A stretch of DNA of 64,000 nucleotides from Myxocyprinus asiaticus (taxonomy: Eukaryota; Chordata; Actinopteri; Cypriniformes; Catostomidae): positions 19,227,501 through 19,291,500 of the forward strand of contig NC_059346.1 of NCBI RefSeq assembly GCF_019703515.2. Direction: 5' to 3'. Below the pieces are notes generated by a model, which did not search any database, was not told the origin of the DNA, and saw only the letters and a list, made by a program, of their open reading frames with translations. Shown here in pieces: positions 25,303 to 38,008 of the stretch. A program made the position numbers and the translations under genes. Positions within the stretch are counted from its first letter, which is position 1. Each line of letters starts with the position of its first letter.

Positions 25303-25625
25303 AAAATCAGCTCATCGTAAAAACTCAACGCAAGAAAAACGTTATTTTGAAATTGTCAGGTTTTTCTTAAGTTTTGAAATCAAGATGTAAACACACACAC
25401 ACACAAGACACTGAAGATGCTTGCTGAATGCCAGTTAAGGTGTTTAAATGCAGAGTGAAACAGAGGTAATGTGCAAAAATGTATGAATATCATTTACATG
25501 TTGTTGGATTCAGGGACTGAAAATGTTCCAAGAAATGAAAATGACACCTGAAAAATAATTCTTTGATAAAAGGCCAATGAAAATTGGCAAGTGGTATTTG
25601 CATGCCACTCCCTCGGACATACGGG

Positions 25626-25632
25626 TATAAAA
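25626..25632 (+). promoter_or_regulatory. TATA box in DIRS terminal repeat (copy A, left)
   Basis: TATAAAA in the context GGGTATAAAAGGAG inside the left inverted repeat. The right repeat of copy A has CATAAAA in the equivalent place, so the TATA box that would face its coding strand is damaged. Confidence 0.6.
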
Positions 25633-25729
25633 GGAGCTGGTATGCAACCACTCATTCAGGTTTTATACTGAGGAGCCGAGACAAGGTCTGGCCATTTCAG
25701 CGGGTAGTTCAGGTGGCAGGAGGGACACA

Positions 25730-25828
25730 ACGTCTCGTTCCCTCCATCAGGGAACGGAGGTTACGCAAGTAACCATGACGTTCCCTATCTGTCACTCACT
25801 CGACGTTGTGTCAATGTAGTGACACTAG
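25730..25828. repeat. Internal complementary region of DIRS copy A
   Basis: CGTCTCGTTCCCTCCATCAG through AAGTAACCATGACG is the inverse of the outer left end seen in copies B and C. CCCTATCTGTCACTCACTCG through TAGTGACACTAGGG is the inverse of the outer right end (30380-30426). This junction of the two outer ends is the hallmark template of circular DIRS replication. Confidence 0.88.
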
Positions 25829-26464
25829 GGATCCCTATACGAAATGCCACAACTGGCTGAACTGTGTTACGTGAACTGGCGGTGTGTGGTGGGCAGACCA
25901 CTGTGTGCCTCGTAGCCAGCACACCAGGTCGACACGTAACCTCCCCCAACATAGTTATGAGTGTCGAACGGCCCTTTGGGGACAAGTCGACTACCCAAAA
26001 GATAGAGACAGGCTAACCCAGTCGTGGCCTCTTTTCCCCTTCTCTTATTCCACTCCATAAAAAAAGAAGGGGGATTATCCGACTGGGCCGCCAGGTCTTT
26101 CTGACCATGTGGAGAGCCTTCAAGGTAGATCCTACTACAAACATGGAGACTGGGGCAGAGGGGCTCTGCCCAAGGAAGACACAGTTTGCCAACAGGGAAA
26201 CGAATTAGTGGAAGATATATATCGCATGGGGTTAGCCTTACAGGGAACCGCAACATGCGGAGCACCTACCCCAGAACAGGACTCTTAGTTAGCACGTGTA
26301 CTGGGCCGGCAGCGAGTCTCTCCGAACACTCGACTGCCACAGGGCTCGGAGGAAGTCAACCAGGGAACAAAGTTTGTGAACACTACTGGGAATTAACGGC
26401 ACACGTCTTCAGCTCAAAAGGAGGTGGAAGGTGCTATGTGCAAGCGATACACCCAGCCGGCTAT

Positions 26465-27416
26465 CCCGGGCTTATCGGCTTGTATTGCATGCCACTGCCT
26501 GGGATGAAACCGGTTCCACCCGGAGGTTGTAGAACCTTGCAAAGGTGTTGGGTGTTGCCCAGCCTGCTGCTCTGCAAATGTCTGTTAGAGAGGCACCCCT
26601 GGCCGCTACACCCCTGGTAGAATGGGCTCGTAGCCCGACTGGGGGCGGCATATCCTGGGCATGATATTTCTTAGTTATGGCGTCAATGAGCCAGTGGGCG
26701 ATCCTCTGCTTGGAGAGTGCTTCCTTTCTGCTGTGCAAACAAAGCAGACAAAGAGCTGCTCAGAGATCCTAAAGCTCTGCGTGCGATCCAAATAGATGAG
26801 TAAAGCACGCACCGCACACAGCAACGACAGGGCTGGGTCTGCCTCCTCCTGGGGCTACATTTGCAGGTTCACCACCTGGTCCCTAAAAGGGGTCATGGGA
26901 ACCTTGGGCACATAGCCCTGTCGGGGTCTCAGGATCACGTGAGAGTAGCCCGGACTGAACTCCAGGCACGTTTCGCTGACAGAAAATGCTTGCAGGTCTC
27001 TTACCCTCTTGATGGAAGTGAACGCAGTCAGGGGGGCAGTCTTCAAGGAGAGTGCCTTAAGCTCAGCTGACTGCAAAGGCTCAAAGGGGGCTCTCTGTAG
27101 ACCCTGATACCTCTTAGGAACCTGATGATCAGGTCGTGCTTCCCTAAGGAGTTACCATCGACCGCGTTGTGGTGTGCTGCTATGGCGGCAACATACACCT
27201 TCAAGGTGGAAGGGGACAGCCTCCCTTCCAACCTCTCCTGCAGGAAGGAAAGCACTGATCCGAATCTGCATCTCTGGGGTCTTCCCATCGGGAAGAACAC
27301 CACTTAGTGAACAGACGCAACTTAAAGGCATACAGGCACCTCGTAGAGGGGGCCCTAGCCTGAGTGATCATATCTACCACCGCAGGTCTTCCGCGTCCCG
27401 TCCAGAGGCCAGACAT
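26465..27416 (-). pseudogene. Tyrosine recombinase pseudogene of DIRS copy A
   Basis: The N-terminal SAM-like core-binding part is at about 27043-27416 (PSTRCLYAFKLRLF, then SPSTLKVYVAAIAAHH in another frame). The catalytic part follows: TSIKRVRDLQAFSV (first Arg region, about 26990-27030), AHSTRGVAA (H-x-x-R, about 26625) and GWATPNTFARFYNLRV with the Tyr nucleophile (about 26545). Frames change at least twice. A few residues are missing after HSTRGVAA, where copy C reads SVAASWAMASGASL. Confidence 0.85.
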
Positions 27417-28450
27417 GGAGATTCCAGAGTTCTGGTCACGGGTGCCAGATGGTGCCCTGTCCCTAAGAAAGAAGGTCCTTCCTCAGGGGAATTCGCCGGG
27501 GGGGGGGCTGTCGCGAAGAGCGTGAGGTCCGAGAACCACATCTGGGTGGGCCAGTAGGGTGCTACCAGGATGACCTGCTTCTCGTCCTCCCTGACCTTGC
27601 ACAGGGTCTGTGCAAGTAGGCTCACTGGGGGAAACGCATATTTGCGCAGGCCAGGGGGCCAGCTGTGTGCCAGCGCATTTATGCTGAGGGGGGCCTCGGT
27701 CAGGGCGTACCAGAGCGGGCAGTGGGAGGATTCTTGGGAGGCGAACAGGTGCACCTGTGCCTGTCTGAATCGACTCCAAATCAGCTGCACCACCTGAGGG
27801 TGGAGTCTCCACTCTCCCCTGAGGGTAACCTGCCATGACAGCGCGTCCGCTGTAGTGTTGAGGTTGCCCATGATGTGAGTGGCTTGCAGCAACTTGAAGT
27901 GCTGCTGACTCCAGAGGAGGAGACGGCGGGCGAGTTGTGACATACAGCGAGAGCGCAGACCGCCTTGGCGGTTGACATATGCTACCGTTGCCATGTTTGT
28001 CTGAACTAACACGTGCTTGCCCTGGATCAATGGCCGAAAACTCCGCAGGGTGAGCAGAATTGCCAACAACTCGAGGCAGTTGATGTGCCAATGCAGTTGC
28101 GGGCCCGTCCACAAGCCGGCAGCTGCGTGCCCATTGAAAACAACACCCCAGCCTGTTTTGGAGACGTCCGTCGTGACCACGACGCGTCTGGAGACATGCG
28201 TTTTTGCGTCAGCATCTTGAACGGGAGTCTATGTAAAGCCCGGTTCAGTACTCGCAGGTCCAAGATTGGCCGTAACCCACCGCCTTTTTTCAGTACGATG
28301 AAGTAGGGGCTGTAAAACCCCTTCTTCATCTCGGCCGGAGGGACAGGTTCTATCGCACCCTTCAGTAGGATGGTAGCGATCTCCACGCGCAAGGTAGCAG
28401 CATTTTCATCCTTCACCAAGGTGAAGTGGGATACCGCTGAACCTGGGCGG
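27374..28450 (-). pseudogene. RT / RNase H pseudogene of DIRS copy A
   Basis: The first RT motifs (GGGLRPILDLRVLNRALHRL, about 28240-28300) are followed almost at once by the RNase H domain (27374-28180: VTTDVSKTGWGVVFNG, LELLAILLTL, VAYVNRQGG). Compared with copies B and C, about 660 bp holding the RT palm with YLDD are deleted at about 28195. The RNase H motif that reads RTDN in B and C reads QTNM here, losing a catalytic Asp. Confidence 0.88.
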
Positions 28451-28610
28451 ACGCCTGGCAAACTGAATCGCGTAGCCAAGTCGGACAGTCCGGAACAGCC
28501 ATCGTGACAGATTGGAAAGCGCAAGCCACGCGTCCAAGTTCCGCGCAAGGAAGACCAAAGGGACAATGTGGGGCCTCGCAGCAGGGCGGAGCTCGAGGTG
28601 CCACACCATG

Positions 28611-29890
28611 TCATGGCCATGCTGAGTCTAGGGACATCGAAGCACTTACCTGGCTCCTTGTGACCACCCTCGGAACAGCCTGGGACGGGGGAGGAAGAGG
28701 CTTGTCCTCGTGACCCGTGGAGACTGTCACATCGGGGGCGGATTTGTGCCACAGCTGGGCGCTCAGGGGCAGGAGACTGCCACTACACTGCTGTGCAAAG
28801 TCCTTGATGGTGTCGCCAAATAGGCCAGCCTGGGAGATGGGGGCAGCAAGGGACCGTGTCCTTTCGGCCTCACCCATCTCGACCAGGTTGAGCCAAAGGT
28901 GGTGCTCCTGGACAACTAATGTGGACATCGTCCGCCTGAGAGACCGCGCTGTGAACTCCGTCGCTCGGAGAGTGAGGTCGGTCGTCGAGCGCAGCTCCTG
29001 CATCAATCCCGGGGCGGAACTACCCTCGTGCAGTTCCTTTAGCGCCTTGGCGGACTTGCAGGAGGGCCATGGCGTGCAGGGCGGAGGCGGCTTGTCCAGC
29101 GGCACCGTATGCCTTGACCGTCAGAGACGACGTAAACCTACAGGCCTTGGACGGGGGCTTTGGGTACCCGCGCCAGGTGGCGGCGCTCTGTGGGCATAGG
29201 TGCACCGCGAGCCCTTTTATCCACCGGGGGATTGCCGAATAGCCCTTGGCCGCCCCATCATCGAGGGTAGTGAGGGCAGGGAAGCTGAAAAGATCGGGAC
29301 TGGGCAGTAAAAAAGTGCTTCCCACAACCTTGTCAGCTCTTCATGCACTTCCGGGAAGAAAGGAACGGGGGCGGGGCTTTGACTGGCTCCGCGAGCCCAG
29401 GAACCAATCATCGAGCTGCGAGTGTTCAGGGAAGAGCGGAAGGTTCCACTCTAGCCGACACTCGCGGCTGCCCGGGAAAGCATGTCTTCATCTCCACGTC
29501 AGCCTGTGACTGGGCAATCGTCCCCGAAGGGAGGAGCCCAGTTGAGGCTTCTGTGTCCGACTGGACGAGCCCGCTCTCTGATGCTGTGCTCGAGAGCTCA
29601 TCACTTTCGCGGGCTCCGAATAAGAGGTCGAACTCGCCGTGAGACGAGCCGGCGGACTCATCTGGAAGCCCAATAGGGGCAGACGAGCATGCTAGGGAAT
29701 GGGAGGTCCGTGGGGGGATACCCGGCGGAGGCGGTCCCATTGGGGTCCCCAAATCACCCCCAGTGCTAGCTGCGCTGGCCTCATACCTGTGGGTAAAAGG
29801 ACCGAGGCGGGGAGCCTCTGGGGTGGCTTGCTTTCTTACGAAGGCGAGCCGCGACCGCTTCGTTGCCATGGACATGTCCTCGCAATGAGT
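28611..29890 (-). pseudogene. Gag-like pseudogene of DIRS copy A
   Basis: Broken pieces at 29426-29875, 29217-29411, 29020-29325 and 28611-29105. The conserved pieces are VHEELTRLWEA, ALHAMALLQV, GSSAPGLMQELRSTTDL and VVQEHHLWLNLVEMGEAE, which recur in copy B at the same relative places. A Cys-rich motif expected at its start (see copy B) is frame-disrupted near 29900-30000. Confidence 0.8.
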
Positions 29891-30251
29891 ACATGACCAT
29901 CCACAAACGCTGTCTTCGCATGAGCAGTGCCCAGAAATGAAAGACAGTGATCGTGACAGTCAGAAGGCGAGAGATAACGAGCGCAACCAGGAATAACACA
30001 CAAAGGAAAGGCATCTTTAAAAAGACACGTCTTTAAAAAGACGTTCCGTGTGTGCCGCTATTTTAGAGAAATATACTCTTTTAGAGAAATATACTCTTTT
30101 ATCTCTGCTGAAGCGCCCAGGGGCATTCTCTGCAGTGCACCAGTACAGAGGAGGGAGAAGCCGCTGAAATGCGCCATCAGATCCAGCAGAGGTGAATGAA
30201 CAGTCGTGGGAATTCAGCTCAGTGAGCATGACCGTTCGGCTCTGAAGAGAA

Positions 30252-30426
30252 AATCTGAATGAGTGGTTGCATACCAGCTCCTTTTATGTCCGGGGGAGTG
30301 GCATGCAAATACCACTCGCCAATTTTCAATGGCCTTTTATCAAAGACCAGATGTGTCTCGGGCTCCCAAAAGTGACCCCTAGTGTCACTACATCGACACA
30401 ACGTTGAGTAAGTGACAGATAGGGAA
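30252..30426. repeat. Right inverted terminal repeat of DIRS copy A
   Basis: Inverse complement of the left repeat over the segment CTCATTCAG through CTTTGATAAAAGGCC, plus an outer part ending in CTATCTGTCAC (minus strand) that pairs with the internal complementary region. Confidence 0.88.
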
Positions 30427-30427
30427 C

Positions 30428-31672
30428 TAGGGGTGTAATGGTTCTCGGTTCACCTAAAGTTTATTGACGCATCTGGAGCACAAGGTTTTGTGAAGGAAAT
30501 AAAGTGTCAAACAGACATGCACAGTTACAACCTCCGCTAATGCAACTGAATGGATCTGTAGATGGATACACTCTGTCTGTGTTTCACATGGGTCAACTTG
30601 ATGACATCACTGTTCTGTAAGGGTTGTGTGTAGTTGAAAATGGCAAGTGGAGAAAACGAGCCGCTGATAGAGAAGCCCTCTGCGTTATTCAGGTCTCCTG
30701 TCTGGAAACATTTTCTTTTTGAGGTCAATTAGAACAGCGATGGTCATAAAACGTTTACAAAATGGGCACTGTTTGCAGACATCACTTGACATGAGTGCCG
30801 TATACTGGTAATACATCGACATCTGATAATTTACGGCGAAATCACCAGGGAAAGATCGAGGACCAGAGCCGCAGATGAGCCGAAACAGCACACACTCTCT
30901 TTCGTTTTTAAGCAAGAACTCAGTGCTGATTCGGACAGACATAAAACAATAACTAAAGCGATTGTGGTGTTCATTGCCAGCGATATGTTTCCCTACTCCG
31001 CTGACGAAGATGTGTGATCTCCGTGTACGATTAAAACACTTGAGCCGCATCACAACATCCCTCATAACCATTTTAATAGCAAAGCTCCTTCTATAGTGAT
31101 GTACAGCTTCCTAATATTGAATATATGTGCAGTAGAGTTTGAAATGCATTTTATGTCGATGCATGTAGCGTAATAGTGCATGTAGTGTAATAGTGCAGGT
31201 ATTAAGTTAAAATGTTGATTTATTAATTAGAGAAAAACATTTTTAATTAAAGATCCAGCGAAAATTAACCATGCTTTTACTATAATAATATTGTGGTAAC
31301 CATGACTGCTGTCACCATGGTTTTCTTTGCAGAAATCACGGTTTTGATACAATTAACCATGGTTTTACAACAGTAATACTGTAGTTTCCATATAGTAACC
31401 ATGATTATACTATATATTGTAAACATGACAGTAACATGTTGATTTTGTGGTTTCTATGTTTTTTACTACAAATACCATAGTTACTATGGTTACTGTAAAA
31501 CAATTATTTTTATTAAGGGCAAACCTGTTGAAGTGTTTGTTACCAAACAGAGTATTTTTACTTTGGATTTGGCAGTAATAATTGTTTTTTCTGTACATTG
31601 CAAATACCGAACCCGTGACCCTACAACTGTGATACAAACTGAACCGTGAGAAATTTGAACCATACACCCCTA
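30428..31672. mobile_element. hAT-type non-autonomous element (TAGGGGTGTAA ends)
   Basis: Begins TAGGGGTGTAATGGTTC and ends GAACCATACACCCCTA, an inverted pair typical of hAT-derived repeats of fish. It contains an unrecognised 128-codon minus-strand frame (30685-31071) and an AT-rich part with repeated ACCATGGTTTTAC motifs (31260-31480). No clear 8-bp duplication: the left edge directly abuts DIRS copy A. Confidence 0.65.
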
Positions 31673-32998
31673 CTGAAAATGGCATCAAATTCCTTTTCAA
31701 TTGTTCCGGAGTGAAAACATTATTTTTAAATATTGGTAACCGGTTAATAACCAGTTCATTTCATTCCAATATTTTTTTTGAACCAAAGTCTAAATGGTTT
31801 ATTACTGTACATTTTTCAGAATTTCACCACTTCCTGTTGCTCAAAAATTAAGGCTTCTCTCTTTTTAGTTGAACATGATAAGCATGTGCTTTTATTCTGA
31901 AGGAAACTGCAGCAACACACATTTCTTTGCCTTAATGCGTTGTGGATGTAGCCTCCTGTGACATGCTGAAGACCTTTTAGACATCTACATATAATTACTA
32001 CATATACATGCACGGTTTATCCAGATACAAGGAATAAATAATTAGGTAAAAAGTGCATTTCTCAGTTGTTTCCAAGTCTTCACTGAATTATTGTTAGATA
32101 TGATGCATTGATACAGATTTCATGCTGCCAGGTTCTGACCGAGAAGCAGATCTGTAATTAAAACAAATAAGTAAAATAAAATAATTGAATAATTATTATT
32201 TAATTAAATTAAATACATGTTTAAATTAATTCGGCACGCATAAGATGATGTTAAGGCCAAACATGCCCAAGCAGCATGTGCATGCATGCAGGAAAGAGAG
32301 ATTTTGGCTATTAATTGATTTTAGATGTCCAAATGTATTTTTGAAATATTTTAAACATTTTGGGGGATATATTTAATTTGAAGGATACATTTAATGAAAA
32401 GACGGTATTTTATATAGGCTACTGTATACTTTGCTTGTAATGATTTCTATGCTGATAAAAAATTTAATTGCTTATTATCATTTATTTTGGTTGAGGCAAG
32501 TCCTTGTTTTGAGTGTGTTTTTCCAGACCAGGTCCCTTTTGTTTCTTGAGAGATCTGGTAACACTGCAACTGGTACATCACTCACCCTTATCACTCTTAT
32601 TGGCCCCTCTTTAATTTTGTTCTAACCTGTTACCAATTGAAAGGAGGCAGCGGAACGCTGAAACCCGAACAAAAAAATGCAGTTTCTGCTCAGAACGAAC
32701 CGAAATGAAAAACATTTGGATTATAATGTACTGAAAATGCGTTAACTGATCCAAACACATGATGAAGTGGACAAATTTCATCAGCTTAAACAAAATAAAT
32801 ACATATTCATATCTAAATATCTATATATTCCTACCAGTTGTGATATTCTTAATTTACAGTAACATAACAACAAAATTAAGACAAATTTAAGTACTAAAAG
32901 CTATTAGCTATTAGCTATCTAGCTATTCCATAGTAACTGGACACTAACCCATCTCAACATGTGTATATGGGGCAACAGAACATTAGGTGTGTACTTAC
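31673..32998. other. Intron stretch, possible hAT remnant
   Basis: GGTAACCGGTTAATAACCAG at 31735-31755 and AATTGTTCCGGAG (31698-31711) resemble hAT-type repeat ends, with a loosely inverted counterpart at 32628-32660. No exon or transposase seen. Confidence 0.4.
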
Positions 32999-33249
32999 AT
33001 TGATCATAGCATTGGAGGTGATGCGGAAGAGGGTGGCTCTCTCATTCACAGACTTGATCTTCTCTCCTCCCTCCAAAGGCACTCGTAAGGACTCGAGCTC
33101 ACTCAGAGATCGCTGAAGTGCTGCTCCGTGCTTAGCTATCAAGTCATTACACGTGCTAAGGTCATCCAACTTACTGGCCAGAGTCTTCAGAGTACCATGG
33201 ATCTCACTGTTGTCAGACTGAGAGGTTGGCTCCTCGTCTGCCGAGTCAT
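32999..33249 (-). CDS. osbp2: OSBP2 most upstream exon seen (helical region)
   Basis: The exon encodes DSADEEPTSQSDNSEIHG, a helix with LKTLASKLDDLSTCNDLIAK, then GEKIKSVNERATLFRITSNA and MIN. This is the helical segment between the PH domain and the FFAT motif. The acceptor is TGTATAG at 33250 and above, and the donor is GTAAGT at 32998. Two bases at its 5' end complete an Asp codon from an exon that was not found, so the PH domain and N-terminus must lie further upstream, probably outside the window. Confidence 0.9.
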
Positions 33250-34429
33250 CTATACAGAGAGAGAGAAAAATTCAAAATGGAGGAACTTGGACTCACAGGT
33301 CAGAAGGACCTTAAATTACACATTTCACCTTTAAGAAAAATATTATTTTCTACCCAAAGATAACTTTATTGAAAGTAAAACTTAAATGTGCCTAACGTTA
33401 AAAAACTGCACTAAGTTAAAAAAAACAACTTAAAAACAGAAAATACCCAGAGCACCCTCCCTTCCGAATCTGTTTTCCAGCTGTTCATTTTAATGAGTCA
33501 AAGACTGCTGCTCCTCCTAATCCCCCTCATTAATTAATTCTGATTTTACAGGTGGCTAAAGCCCTAAAGGCAGTCACCTATGCAAACACAGCAGCAGCAT
33601 CTTACACCACCACACTCAATAAATGGTGGACAGCTGTGGGAGATGTGACTACAAATATAAATTATCTGTTAAGAAGCAACCTAGAAAGTCTCATCCGAGG
33701 ATAAGAGTAATTTTGATAAAACTCATGCAAGGTTAAGATTGTATAAGCACAAACACATAACTATGATCTAAAGGTGAACCAAGTAATTTTTCCAAAATGT
33801 TTTACACCTAAAGGAATAAAGAGAACTTTTTAAAAACATGTTTAAATATGTTTACATTTATTTACACTCACATTAGATGAAGATTGCAGTCATATCAGTG
33901 AAAAAAAGGTATTTTATTCTACATAAGGTAAATTTTCTATTTGGCCTATTTGTCACCCATTTTATTAATGATATGTTGCACTGAGCACTGCAGCAGTTTA
34001 AATAAAAACACTCAAATTTGTCAAATAAGTATAATATCTATTAGTTTAACCAGCAATGTATCTCATCTGTGATCAGATTTTCTAAAGCTATGGCCAATTG
34101 TGCAACCGGCCAATATCGTTACAGCGACAGCAGTAGAAATACCCAGTGGCGACACAGAGTACTAGTGTCATCCAGCAAAAAAGTCACTGACAATGTAAAT
34201 GGGGCTTCATATAGTTTCCTGCTACTCATCGATAGCCTCAGTTAGCCTTAAATCTAGAAGCAAGATGAAGGCAATGTTCAGGACCATTCATGACATTGTG
34301 AAGAAGGGAATACCACTCTCGGATTTCGAGTTTTAATTACCACCACCACACACAAATTATCCAGTAATAATAGCATTATTTTATCTAACCGAGTGATTTT
34401 CGTGACGACTGGTTCCGTTAACCACCGCT

Positions 34430-34690
34430 ATAAATTGTACAGAGCGAGTCGTGAGACATAGTGTGACCGGTGTAATCTGATACCCAAACAAATGACTCTT
34501 TTGAGCTGGTTCTTTTGAATCTACACGTGAGAGATTATGAGCAACCACTGTAATCCAATTCCCAAACAAATGACTCTTTTGAGCTGTTTTTTTTTTTAAG
34601 AGAATAAAACACTACATTGGTAACAGTATTGTCTGATTCCCGAACAAATGACTCTTATGAACCAGCTCTTTTTAATGAATCAACAAGACT
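34430..34690. repeat. Three diverged copies of a CAAATGACTCTT repeat
   Basis: The unit with CCCAAACAAATGACTCTTTT followed by GAGCTG or GAACCAGCTC occurs at about 34480, 34560 and 34640. It is a common interspersed fish motif, here in local tandem. Confidence 0.65.
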
Positions 34691-36041
34691 TATGCATCAT
34701 TCGGAGCTGACTGAATAAATATGACTGGATTTATTGACTTAAATAATCCAAGTACTGTGTACTTCATGCTCATGGGATTCACACAGATACTAGTTGTTCA
34801 TATGACAACATTTAGTTTAAAATACACCTTTGGTTTTGTTGTAATAAGTCAATAATCTAAAAAAAAAACAAAAAAACATTGTCTTTCAGGCAAAATAATA
34901 AAATAAAATTCAGTAAAAAAGCAGTTCACTTTTAAACATGCTTACCGTATTGTTTATTTGTCTCTTGTGCCTGTCAAAATCACTTGTAAATGCAAAATGC
35001 AAATAAATAAATAAATAATATTTGGCCAGCAAGAAATCTGACTGGCTGGTACATTTTTTCATCTTAAAAGCTAATTTTGGACCTCAAACAGACACCAACA
35101 TCACTTATGATGTCTAGGTCATAAACACTTTTGCCAGTGGAAACGATATGCTAAAAATAAATGATAAATAAATTTGCAGCCCAACTGATTCCATGGCTGC
35201 CTTCATTAGTGTTTACTGAGATGTGTAGACACACTCTCACATAAACACATTTACACACACAAATTAAAAGGCCCCTTTCCAATGACAGATGCAGCATAAA
35301 TCTTTGGCAAACAGAGGAAATACATCAGAGCAGAGTCAGGATCTCTGGCTGAATCATTCCTAAAGCCATTAGAGTTGAAGCCATGACAGAATTGAGCAAA
35401 ACAGACAATAATGAATCTCTCAATTTATTATTTGAGAGATTACATCAAGAACAAATTGACAGAATTAAATTTTAGTCAGTGAAAAATGACCTCATTAACA
35501 TTCTTAATGCATGTTACTGGTTTTATTGTGTATGATGCAATAAAAAAAAGTTTGTCTTTATGTAATAACTTGTTCCGCCTTTGAAGCGATTTTCTTTTTT
35601 GGGCTGATGTCACAAAACCCTCTTATTTTCCACCTATCCCCTCCAACCACCTGGCTTCATTCAGGTATGTAAAGCCCACTTTTCACTCAGAAATATGTCT
35701 CGTAACAGACATAAAAATGGGTTGCGAATGGCATTTCACATTGACTTCAATAATGGCATGTTTCTATGATGTAGAGTTTGACGGATGAACAAAGAGGGCA
35801 TCAGATTCTGAATGAATGTGGCAATCAACTCTACAGAAGAATATGTGAGAGAAGAGGGTATGGCATAACCTCTACAGAGCAGTGGAGCAGGGCAAGGGTG
35901 AGATTGATTTGACTGTGTTTATTCCTCAGCAGAGAGCAGAGTGCCAGTCAGCAAACTGTTCAGAGACTGAACACATTAACCTTCCCATGACTCAACAGTA
36001 CCACATGCACATAGAGAACACATTGTGTGTAAGTGTGCACA

Positions 36042-36062
36042 TGTGTGTGTGTGTGTGTGTGT
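36042..36062. repeat. (TG)n microsatellite
   Basis: Ten TG units. Confidence 0.9.
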
Positions 36063-37473
36063 GAGTTATAAATTATGTTTAACCTATAAAAAAGAAAGGA
36101 CGACTTAAAAATATTAGGGCTGTCAAAAGATTCACATAATTTTTTTTAAAACATTCAGTTTCTTTTTGAGGAGAAAAAACAAAATGTTTATGTTTGGGGC
36201 TCAGAAATTAGTGTGGAAGACATCTGTAGTGGAATATGTACATTTATAGCAAGACACCAGACAGAGGCAGATTTCTGCAACAGTGCTAATTACACATCTC
36301 AAAAGTTTCTTTATGATTGCCACCACAACTGTAAAAACCTGTGAAAGACAAACAAGCTCAAGTGTCTCATTAAAGGGAGGGATAATTTGAGACTCTATGT
36401 GCTCTTTTTCAACCATAGCATAAACTGAATTTAGCTTAAAAGTAATGTTTTGTAATAATAAACAATTAATGATAAAGGTGCCGATGAAGAGTTTCTTGAG
36501 CTCTAAACAAGAAATGTTGGGTAAAGCTTAGTTAAACACTAACTAAATGAGTCTTCAAATACTAAGTCCTAATATTAGTTACTGTTTTGCTGGTGGGCAT
36601 TAGATCAGCCTGGCCTGGAGACAGAAATGGACTGTTTTAATCTAAACTACAGAATGACATATCAAGGGTCTACAACCCTGGAGTGGGGCGTGAGTCTGAG
36701 CTGATTGCTGCGGTCCATCAAATCCTCCATTCTCAGTGCTTCTTCTTTTCTCTCTTTCCATTATTCGGTCACAGCCAAAAGCACGTGCACGTGCACACGC
36801 ACACACAAGCTGATCATGCATGTCACATCACTTATTGGTGAGCTGTGTCATGTGTGACTGCTGACAAAGTAATCTGTGGGTATGTTTGAACTAGCAGTAC
36901 GCAAGTAGTCAATTCCACTGTCCTTCTCTCTTTCAATGAGGTTAACACATAGAAAGTTTTCATAGGTGTTTCTGTGATTCTTGGATGCTTTTGAAGAGCT
37001 GGTGAAAAGGTTAAGGGTAAATTGGCTGTGAGTTGGAAAATATAACTCATTTTCACAGCAGCATCCCAGTTCAACAAAGGGACAAGGCAGCTTGCTTCAT
37101 ATTTGACCATCATAAGGACCATTTCCTTGTTGCTAAACTCTTTTAATCCTATCAGCTTTCCTCTATAATCGTGCACAAAGTTCAGCCAGTTCAGTGAAAA
37201 AAGACAGAAGAACATAAACACCCGAACGGCCAGATCAGGTAGATTTACTGCAGATGAAACATGATAATGCAGAAATTATGCAGCTTATGTAACACTGCAA
37301 TGAGCAGAAAATCTTTTTTAATCCTCTTCATTCATTCCTGGGAATACCAAACCCTCCACCATGTGTAGATCACTTCCACAAGCTTTCAAAAAACTCTATG
37401 TCTGTCAGAATAATAGTCAGAATAGCTGGTCACCAGCATATGTTGTGTTTTGGATGCTGGGGTGCTAGCTTCT

Positions 37474-37593
37474 TAAAGGGGTCATGACATGAAGAATCAA
37501 ATATTCCTTGATCTTTTGACATCTAAGAGGTCACTGTACTATAAAAACTTACTATAAGTTTCAGAACTCAAAACTTCCTCCTCACTGCAAAAA

Positions 37594-37626
<33 letters not shown>

Positions 37627-38008
37627 TAAAAAAAAGAAAAACATATGTTTAAACCAAACTCCCAAAATGACTTGTTCTATACTTCCTCCACATTGTGATG
37701 TCATAATGTGGTAGACTTTACCTTATCTCTTCCGTAGTCTGCCCAGTAGCAGTGAGCATTGAAATGGCAAGCAGAGAGAGCAAGTCAGTCAAGAGCAGAT
37801 AGCCAATCACAACAGTGGGCATTTACTGTCAAGTCTTAAAGTAGAAGCAGCAACAAAACCAAATTGAGCGTTTCTGACAGAGGGTCAGAATGAGGGTGGG
37901 AAATGATCATTTACGATATATATTTTGTGCAAAAAACTTTACTAATATTATAAGTGAACCTCAAGGAACATATTAAAATAATAAAAAAGGCATGTCATGA
38001 CCACTTTA
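37474..38008. mobile_element. MITE with AAAGGGGTCATGACATG-type ends (copy 2)
   Basis: Starts AAAGGGGTCATGACATG and ends CATGTCATGACCACTTT, an inverted pair. It shares AAACTTCCTCC and other interior segments with copy 1 (20653-21759). A 28-nt poly-A tract sits at about 37588-37615. Non-coding. Confidence 0.78.

Larger units (their letters stand above)
25561..30426 (-). mobile_element. DIRS retrotransposon copy A
   Basis: A 4.9 kb element read on the minus strand. Inverted terminal repeats lie at 25561-25664 (left) and 30252-30426 (right). An internal complementary region at 25730-25828 pairs in its second half with the outermost right end. Its first half matches the outer left end of copies B and C, which is missing here, so the left edge is truncated by roughly 75-100 bp. 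There is no LTR and no target duplication, as usual for DIRS elements that integrate by tyrosine recombinase. Confidence 0.9.
33250..37473. other. Upstream OSBP2 intron, no exon found
   Basis: Searched by eye for PH-domain, ankyrin and coiled-coil OSBP2 exons with splice sites; none found. It holds a three-unit diverged tandem repeat (34430-34690), a (TG)n run (36042-36062) and AT-rich unique-looking DNA. Confidence 0.55.

Noticed and set aside
34430..34690. CRISPR-like or satellite array
   Set aside because: Only three diverged units with uneven spacing in a vertebrate context; a dispersed repeat explains it.
36832..37221. 129-codon minus-strand frame as a candidate OSBP2 5' exon
   Set aside because: No PH-domain, ankyrin or coiled-coil similarity and no convincing splice pair in frame.
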